DNA from: an uncultured Kiloniellaceae bacterium
Lineage (GTDB): Bacteria; Pseudomonadota; Alphaproteobacteria; Kiloniellales; Kiloniellaceae
Reading direction: 5' to 3'
Length of the DNA: 64,000 nt
Assembly: GCA_947500035.1 (NCBI GenBank)
Contig: CANMQP010000010.1
Coordinates: forward strand, 434,001-498,000
How positions within the stretch are numbered: the first letter of the stretch is position 1; every line of letters begins with the position of its first letter. Position numbers and translations under genes: made by a program. A model generated the notes under the pieces. The model worked only from the letters and a program-made list of their open reading frames with translations. It had not been told where the DNA came from and ran no database searches. Below, piece after piece: positions 61,688 through 64,000 of this stretch.

Positions 61688-61774
61688 AGGTTCGGGAAGG
61701 CGTCACGGACCCCAGTTTATGTCATCACGTGAGAGCGTTCGTTTAAGACGGGCCCACCTATCGACAAAAGAAAG

Positions 61775-61804
61775 CGGCGCAACCTATGTAGGTTGCGCCG
61801 TTTC
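61775..61804. terminator. Perfect 12-bp hairpin between convergent genes
   Basis: CGGCGCAACCTA and TAGGTTGCGCCG are perfectly paired around TG and are followed by TTT on the plus strand and by CTTTCTTTTG on the other. The T-run is short for the plus direction, so strength there is uncertain. Confidence 0.75.
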
Positions 61805-61836
61805 CGGTTCGCCAGGTTTTACCGAGAGGAGGAATG

Positions 61837-62976
61837 TTACGCCGCGAATTGGTCCAGTTTGGACATGAGATACTCGAGATCGTCTTCGGTCATCTGGCTC
61901 GAAGGATCTTCGAACTGTGTGAGGACCCGCTCCAGGATCTTGTTGGTAAAGCGGAACCTGTCGTTGCTGAGGCCATCGTAATCGGTCTCATTTACGAGCT
62001 CGACGCAGGCCCGAACGGCAGGCAGAAGAACGATGGGAAGCTGGGCCTTCTTGTGGATCGACTCCAGCCCCAATTTGCCGCCGTCGTGAATAAGCTGACG
62101 GGCATTCTGGATCGGTATGTCGGCCAACTCCGCCATAGCATATTCGAAGAATTTGATGTCACCCGTGCAGAGGGCGCGCAGTACGAGCGAGGAGGACAGG
62201 CGCTGGCTCCGATGGAGCTGCCGAACCAGCTGGATCAGCTCAGCATCGCTGGAACCTTCCTTCAAAAGCGTGACAGTGGCGCGCTCGCGGGCCTGCAGGA
62301 TGAGGTTGTGCGCTTTATCTGACGGCAGGTCATGGTTCTTGACCATGTAGTCCTGAAGCTGCTCAGTCAGCGCAGAGACGAGCTGTTCCGCGATAGCGGC
62401 GGGCAGGGTCGGGCGGCGTGCCATGGAGTCAGAAACAGCGTCGCTGTTCTTATAATTGTCCATGACCCGGGTCAGTGCTTTTTCGTTGAGATCGGCACCC
62501 TCATTCGAGACCAGACGTGCCACAGCCTTCTCGTTGCCGGTATCGATCAGGGCATCTGCGACCTTGGAAGACACTGTCGGACGCTGGGCGACCGCCATCT
62601 GTTTGGATGAGTCGTCGCTGGCAACGATTTCAACCAAGTCTTCATCAGTCAGCACGTCTGAGAACTTCAGCACCGGCAAGGCCACTGAATCAACATCGTT
62701 AGCCATGGCCAAGGCGACGTCGTGAGGCAGATCGCGGCTCGTTTTCAGATGATTCGCCAAGGTCTCACGGACCGAGAGTTCGACGTCTTTCACGAGCGAG
62801 CGGAAAATCTCTTCCGCGATCTCACGTTCCGCGTCGCCAAGTTCCTGGCTTGCGAACTGGCTGGCGATTTTTTCAGTCGTCTCGGCACGGACCTTCGGAG
62901 AAGGATCCGCCATCAACTTGGCGACGTCTGCTTGCGATAAGCTATTTGTCATAGGCCCGATACCTGTAATCATCAC
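61837..62976 (-). CDS. DUF2336 family protein
   Basis: The 379-residue protein is a DUF2336 member, an all-helical HEAT-like array found mainly in alphaproteobacteria. It has LSQADVAKLMADPSPKVRAE, LVKDVELSVRETLANHLKTS, VLTDEDLVEIVASDDSSKQM and a C-terminal FRFTNKILERVLTQ. There is no signal peptide or membrane helix. In related species such proteins are linked to cell-cycle or stress signalling, but no reaction is known. An ATG at 62952 (MTNSLSQADV) is a likely alternative start, because the eight residues before it look unconserved. It stands alone and converges with the TRAP operon. Confidence 0.9.
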   Translation of the reverse strand: MMITGIGPMTNSLSQADVAKLMADPSPKVRAETTEKIASQFASQELGDAEREIAEEIFRSLVKDVELSVRETLANHLKTSRDLPHDVALAMANDVDSVALPVLKFSDVLTDEDLVEIVASDDSSKQMAVAQRPTVSSKVADALIDTGNEKAVARLVSNEGADLNEKALTRVMDNYKNSDAVSDSMARRPTLPAAIAEQLVSALTEQLQDYMVKNHDLPSDKAHNLILQARERATVTLLKEGSSDAELIQLVRQLHRSQRLSSSLVLRALCTGDIKFFEYAMAELADIPIQNARQLIHDGGKLGLESIHKKAQLPIVLLPAVRACVELVNETDYDGLSNDRFRFTNKILERVLTQFEDPSSQMTEDDLEYLMSKLDQFAA

Positions 62977-63264
62977 TTCGCTTGTGAGTGGAAGCGGTCG
63001 CTCGACCGGTTCTGCACCTCGGTGCGAAAATCCAGTTTGACTATAGCGATGGGTCAGTTAAGGCATGTTTAACACCAGGGGAGGATTGCACCTGGAGCCG
63101 GTGATCAGGCGTGTGATTCACCCTCTAAACCTATGATCTGGGGCCACATTCAGGTTTTCCGGCCAATCGACGAAAATCTGACGAACGCCACGGCACAGCT
63201 GATTTTCAACAACTATGCATCTGTTTTTATTAAAATTTTTCCAATGCGATCTGAACCGGGACTC

Positions 63265-63696
63265 TTAGTCGCCGCGCACCACCATCACCGACATTTTCGC
63301 ATGGCGGACAACCCGGGCCGCGTTGGGTCCGAGCAGGTAGTCCTTAAGCTCAGGGCGGTGCGACGACATTACTATCAGATCGGCCTTGCATTCGCCCGCA
63401 ATCCGAAGAATTTCCTCGTAGATTGTCCCATGACCGACGATGTGCTGGACCGCAAGGTCTTTCGGCACCTTCTCCGAGACATAGGCGTGGAGCTTTTCAG
63501 TGATCGTCTTTCGGGCCTTTGCCTCGTAGTCTTGAGGAAAGAATGAGCCGACCATGCTCATGCCGAAGTCCGGAATTACAGTCATGACATGGAGTGTACC
63601 GCCCGATGACTCCGCCTGTTGCACGGCGGCTTTCAGGGCTTTTTCCTGGCTCTCGACATTGTTCAAGTCGACAGCCAACAGGATGTCTTTAAACAT
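63265..63696 (-). CDS. Universal stress protein (UspA family)
   Basis: From the ATG at 63696, with GGAG 9 nt upstream, the product is 143 residues and a single Usp domain: FKDILLAVDLNNVESQEKAL, LHVMTVIPDFGMSM, DLIVMSSHRPELKDYLLGPN and AARVVRHAKMSVMVVRGD. The ATP-type motif G-2x-G-9x-G(S/T) is altered (LLGPNAARVVRHAKMSV), so nucleotide binding is uncertain. It lies 15 bp after a TRAP permease gene on the same strand. Usp proteins next to TRAP genes, such as TeaD of Halomonas, tune transporter activity, which fits here. Confidence 0.93.
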   Translation of the reverse strand: MFKDILLAVDLNNVESQEKALKAAVQQAESSGGTLHVMTVIPDFGMSMVGSFFPQDYEAKARKTITEKLHAYVSEKVPKDLAVQHIVGHGTIYEEILRIAGECKADLIVMSSHRPELKDYLLGPNAARVVRHAKMSVMVVRGD

Positions 63697-63711
63697 AGCT
63701 ACGTACTCCAA

Positions 63712-64000
63712 TTACACTGCGGCCGGTGAAAGTTCATTTCTCCGGCGGCCGCGCTGCATCATGATGATCAGGCCCAGCACGATTAATGCCGGGATATACA
63801 TCAACTGCTTGGCGGGCTGCTCGACCGGGGCGAAGACAACAACGATTTTCTGACCGAAATCAAGGCCTGCGGCCTGTGCCGGGCTATCGAAACCGGCATT
63901 GTCGACCTCAACGTCTTCGCCGTCGATCAGGAGTTCAAGACCAGCGTTAAAAAGGCGGTCTTCGCCCGTCTCACCTTCACCCAGTTCGAGCAGGGCTACG
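63712..64000 (-). CDS. Fused TRAP transporter permease, C-terminal end (DUF3394) only
   Basis: The minus-strand frame enters from the right edge and gives about 95 residues before the stop at 63712. It shows a soluble segment (GEGETGEDRLFNAGLELLID, VEVDNAGFDSPAQAAGLDFG, QKIVVVFAPVEQPAKQLMYI) and one last membrane helix (PALIVLGLIIMMQ) with a basic tail RGRRR. This is the DUF3394 end of 4TM/12TM fused TRAP permeases, which work with TAXI-type binding proteins. Most of the gene lies outside the window. The UspA gene follows after 15 bp. Confidence 0.88.
   Translation of the reverse strand, partial: VALLELGEGETGEDRLFNAGLELLIDGEDVEVDNAGFDSPAQAAGLDFGQKIVVVFAPVEQPAKQLMYIPALIVLGLIIMMQRGRRRNELSPAAV

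Noticed and set aside
1-64000. CRISPR arrays, rRNA genes and complete insertion sequences
   Set aside because: I found no regularly spaced repeats, rRNA-like sequence or transposase gene on either strand.

Overview
The window looks like the chromosome of a marine alphaproteobacterium, most likely of the Rhodospirillales/Kiloniellales type. The support is GC-rich coding DNA, a DUF1127 small protein, a DUF2336 protein, a SahR-type ArsR/methyltransferase regulator ahead of metF and metH, a DUF6460 membrane protein, and many TRAP, TTT and ABC solute transporters. The genus cannot be fixed from sequence alone. No phage, CRISPR array or rRNA is visible. One tRNA, tRNA-Pro(CGG), lies near 58.0 kb.

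Layout. 0-5.7 kb holds a cut-off peptide-type ABC ATPase with its FCD/GntR regulator, an unknown two-gene lipoprotein cluster and a GH19 lysozyme/chitinase-like enzyme. 6.2-9.6 kb holds a cNMP-binding/EAL phosphodiesterase with no ordinary start codon, a phosphate acyltransferase and an IclR regulator. 9.9-10.7 kb holds a small DUF427 protein and a compact 317-bp palindromic element (MITE-like, with TA at both ends). 10.6-18.2 kb is a complete eight-gene sulfolactate catabolic cluster (suyR, suyA, suyB, a three-gene tripartite tricarboxylate transporter, slcC, comC). It has the same gene content as the cluster described in Chromohalobacter salexigens. The two dehydrogenases of opposite stereochemistry interconvert (S)- and (R)-sulfolactate through sulfopyruvate, and SuyAB splits (R)-sulfolactate into pyruvate and sulfite.

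18.4-25.1 kb is housekeeping and small envelope genes: GST, gamma-carbonic anhydrase, NIPSNAP, lipoproteins, a CHAP amidase-like lipoprotein, DUF2332, DUF4197 and a single-domain response regulator. 25.3-27.0 kb encodes a DUF427 domain fused to a class III adenylate cyclase. 27.0-31.6 kb is an RND/MMPL transporter, LolA-like protein and outer-membrane protein operon with a 21-bp palindrome upstream. 32-38.6 kb holds an MFS exporter, a divergent creatininase, DUF1127, a GcvR-like ACT protein, an anchored methyltransferase, an SpmA-SpmB fusion and a chemoreceptor signalling hairpin with no sensor. 38.7-44.4 kb is a glyQ-glyS-ppdK operon.

44.8-48.2 kb is a patch of poorly conserved small genes. 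It contains a cytochrome c plus PQQ-type sugar dehydrogenase pair and a frameshifted second cytochrome c. 48.2-51.9 kb holds sppA, a TrmN6-like methyltransferase, DUF2007 and a polyprenyl diphosphate synthase. 52.0-57.6 kb is a sahR-metF-metH methionine-cycle operon under a perfect 16-bp palindrome. 58.4-61.7 kb is a dctP-dctQ-dctM TRAP transporter. The window ends with DUF2336, a UspA protein and the C-terminus of a fused TRAP permease.

The most unusual items are the 317-bp structured element that supplies the stop codon of suyR, the DUF427-cyclase fusion with a stand-alone DUF427 gene 15 kb away, the non-canonical start of the cNMP-EAL protein, and the frameshifted cytochrome c. I did not find a system that I can claim is wholly undescribed.
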